A DNA stretch of 34,940 nucleotides from Deltaproteobacteria bacterium (GTDB taxonomy: Bacteria > UBA10199 > 2-02-FULL-50-16 > JAJFLM01): assembly GCA_021772655.1 (NCBI GenBank), contig JAJFLM010000335.1, forward strand, positions 1 to 34,940, in the 5' to 3' direction. The notes under the pieces were generated by a model. It was not told the origin of the DNA. It worked only from the letters and a program-made list of their open reading frames with translations, and ran no database searches. Made by a program: the position numbers and the translations under genes. Shown here piece after piece: positions 33,284 to 34,940 of the stretch (positions are counted from its first letter, which is position 1; the number at the start of each line of letters is the position of its first letter).

Positions 33284-34354
33284 TTAAAATTCATTCCATT
33301 TAAGAATTAAACCTTCATTGATACACCAGTCCATCCACATTGAATAGAACTTCTTAGGTCCACCAAGTCCGTCTACTGTTTCCTTCCACCCTGTTTTAGG
33401 GAAGTCAACGGTTTGTTCCTCGCCTGTCTTAAGTTTATATAGTTTTTTATCAGAACTAATAGAAATTAAACCACTCTTAACAGAAGCATCTAGTAAACTT
33501 TGCAGGTAATTAAATCCAGTATCATTTGTTAGTTGTTGTTCTAATTGAGGAAAAACTAAAGGTGATCCCTTAAGTTTTTCAATTCTAAGAAATACCTTTT
33601 GTCCAATCCGTTGCTTATCTCCATTAACCTGTTTCATTATATTAGAACCAGAGCTAAAATTAATTCTTACTGAGGCAAAGAATTTAATAGCATGACCACC
33701 AGCTGAAGTAGATTGAGGAGCGAAAGGACCACTAGCTATAGCTGATATAGCATGATTGATAAAGATTACAGTCATATTTGCTTCCGCAAACTTAGAAACT
33801 AATCTCCGCATCCCATGACGGATTACTCTGGCGTCTTCACCTACTCTAGGTTCTTCTCCAATCTCCTTATTTTTATTAGTTTCAGACTGAACAGCTGTAA
33901 CAGAATCAACCATTACTACAAAAGGTTTATTCCAACCCGTTGCAATTAAAGATTCTGCTGTAGCTTCTAGTTGTCTGAAGATACCTTCAATAGTATCAGC
34001 TTCACCAACAGCAAAATTAATTTCAGTATTAACTCCACACTGTTCAGCTCTAGATCTATCGAAGCTCATCTCTGAGTCAATAAATAATCCTGCTCCTCCC
34101 ATATGTTGAGCTTCAGCAATAGCGTGAAGAGCAGCAGTAGTTTTACCGCTCTTTTCAAAACCGAAGTACTCAATGACTTTACCAGCAGGTAGACCGGGCC
34201 TACCTAATTGAAAGTCTAGAAGGGGAAGACCGGTTGGGATCCCATACGGCGCTCTACTCTTCAGGTTAAGATCTCCTGAAGAATGGATTGACATATTAGG
34301 ATCCTTCGCGGCTACCTTTTCAATACCTTTTATAATAGCATCAAAATCAGACAT
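33284..34354 (-). CDS. RecA/UvsX-like recombinase (356 aa)
   Basis: The ATPase core has a Walker A loop GFEKSGKTT (65-73), LFIDSEMSFD near 90-99, a Walker B strand VVMVDSVTAV (146-154) and a FINHA strand followed by STSAGGHAIKF, the DNA-binding L2-like region. A 100-residue C-terminal domain follows. The protein forms filaments on single-stranded DNA and catalyses strand exchange. It pairs naturally with the SbcCD-like genes downstream. It overlaps the HTH gene by 8 bases. It is closer to a RecA than to a short phage ATPase by length, but no phylogeny can be given from this alone. Confidence 0.92.
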   Translation of the reverse strand: MSDFDAIIKGIEKVAAKDPNMSIHSSGDLNLKSRAPYGIPTGLPLLDFQLGRPGLPAGKVIEYFGFEKSGKTTAALHAIAEAQHMGGAGLFIDSEMSFDRSRAEQCGVNTEINFAVGEADTIEGIFRQLEATAESLIATGWNKPFVVMVDSVTAVQSETNKNKEIGEEPRVGEDARVIRHGMRRLVSKFAEANMTVIFINHAISAIASGPFAPQSTSAGGHAIKFFASVRINFSSGSNIMKQVNGDKQRIGQKVFLRIEKLKGSPLVFPQLEQQLTNDTGFNYLQSLLDASVKSGLISISSDKKLYKLKTGEEQTVDFPKTGWKETVDGLGGPKKFYSMWMDWCINEGLILKWNEF

Positions 34355-34721
34355 TAATATTTTTAACGAACCCGTGATTTCTAGCCTTGTCTAGTACCTG
34401 CTGTCTTCTTTCTTCAACCGAAACATCCGAAGGAACAGGGATAGGGTTACCAAGCTTTAGCTCTTGCTGTACAGGTTCTACTACGGGAGTATCAAGCTGC
34501 TGTATACTATGAACAGGATCTGCTGGACTAGTAGCCGCAGGCTTGTTCTTTACTCTACCCTTAGGTCGAATAGTAACCCCTTGCTCTAGAAGAATCTTCT
34601 TAGCAGAAGGGATACTACAACCGAAGAAATCAGCGACAGTTTGTAGAGGTTGCTGTCCTTCTACGTACAGATTAACAGCGGCCTTAATATCTTTTTCAGA
34701 ATAATTTAGTTTAGATCCCAT
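34347..34721 (-). CDS. HTH DNA-binding protein (124 aa)
   Basis: Residues 7-48 form a helix-turn-helix of the resolvase/transposase type (AAVNLYVEG, then LQTVADFFGCSIPSAKKIL). A basic hinge (RPKGRVKNKP), a Pro/Ala/Gln linker and a charged C-terminus follow. It may recognise phage DNA for regulation or replication, and lies first before the RecA-like gene. The ATG overlaps the preceding gene's stop (TAATG), and AAAGGAG lies a few bases upstream, within that gene. No catalytic motif is seen. Confidence 0.75.
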   Translation of the reverse strand: MGSKLNYSEKDIKAAVNLYVEGQQPLQTVADFFGCSIPSAKKILLEQGVTIRPKGRVKNKPAATSPADPVHSIQQLDTPVVEPVQQELKLGNPIPVPSDVSVEERRQQVLDKARNHGFVKNINV

Positions 34722-34940
34722 TATTGTTCTCCTTTAATGCCGGGGGGCGGCGGTGGTAGTATGGGAATACCTACTGGGGGAGCAGGGTTTGGTGGATTAG
34801 GAGCAGGGATAGGAACTCCGGGACCAACTGGGTTAGCCATAGGAATTCTTGGTCCTACTGTAGGTACTTGAGCGGGTGCCTTTACTGGAGGGGCCGCATC
34901 AAAACCTGGAGTAGCATTAGTATCAGCTAAAGCTTGTACA
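34721..34940 (-). CDS. Proline-rich C-terminal part of an unidentified protein (partial)
   Basis: An open frame enters from the right edge on the minus strand and ends with TAA at 34721-34723, overlapping the HTH gene's ATG. The visible 72 residues are almost entirely Pro, Gly, Ala and Val, with runs such as NPPNPAPPVGIPILPPPPP, so this is a disordered tail or linker. It is not in the ORF track because the start lies outside. The identity of the folded part is unknown. Confidence 0.7.
   Translation of the reverse strand, partial: VQALADTNATPGFDAAPPVKAPAQVPTVGPRIPMANPVGPGVPIPAPNPPNPAPPVGIPILPPPPPGIKGEQ

Noticed and set aside
1-34940. CRISPR array or attachment site
   Set aside because: No regularly spaced direct repeats, no integrase and no tRNA gene were found on either strand.

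Overview
The window is one segment of the genome of an AT-rich, virulent-type tailed bacteriophage. It is packed almost without gaps and has two convergent blocks. No integrase, terminase, portal, capsid protease or DNA polymerase lies inside it, and no host genes are visible. The structural genes look podovirus-like: an adaptor-like protein, a large nozzle/stabilisation-like protein, FN3/LamG attachment proteins and three ejection-type internal proteins, with no tape measure, sheath or tail tube. The host cannot be named. A lipobox protein hints weakly at a Gram-negative host.

Plus strand, 1-16109 (virion block). It opens with the 3' end of an unidentified gene, then small unknown proteins, a holin-like membrane protein, a small lipoprotein, a rho-independent terminator (1393-1421) and a tiny zinc-ribbon gene missed by the ORF track (1426-1557). 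Next come an unknown conserved protein, an SU10-type adaptor-like protein, a small basic protein, the nozzle-like protein, three consecutive FN3-bearing proteins (the last with a LamG-like domain), a well-formed sigma70-type promoter (9771-9799) and three internal/ejection proteins of 387, 488 and 1210 aa.

Minus strand, 34940-16116 (early/middle block, read right to left). Genes are chained by ATGA, TAATG or GTGA overlaps and probably form one very long transcript. The order is: Pro-rich protein (partial), HTH protein, RecA/UvsX-like recombinase, SbcD/gp47-like and SbcC/gp46-like nuclease subunits, ClpP-like protease, small membrane protein, PD-(D/E)XK-like nuclease, metallophosphoesterase and three small unknowns. 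Then follow a B12-dependent ribonucleotide reductase carrying a LAGLIDADG intein, ThyX, an Acb2-like cyclic-nucleotide sponge (predicted anti-CBASS) and a dNMP kinase. The block ends with a glycosyltransferase island: a 1038-aa GT2-GT4-GT4 protein, a NUMOD4/HNH homing endonuclease, a GT2, a peptide deformylase, a small Cys-rich coiled-coil protein, a CgeB-like GT, another GT2 and a 58-aa zinc-ribbon protein.

Working together, the recombinase and SbcCD-like genes handle recombination and repair. RNR, ThyX and dNMP kinase supply dNTPs. The Acb2-like protein would blunt CBASS signalling. The glycosyltransferases probably modify phage DNA, the virion or host surface glycans. The most unusual spots are the Acb2-like gene, an intein whose residues match the class 3 (WCT) type sitting right at a redox cysteine of the RNR, and a 102-nt, ~68% GC cloverleaf-like inverted-repeat element (17947-18048) just upstream of a glycosyltransferase. 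That element, with the adjacent 72-aa gene, forms a GC-rich island in an otherwise AT-rich genome.
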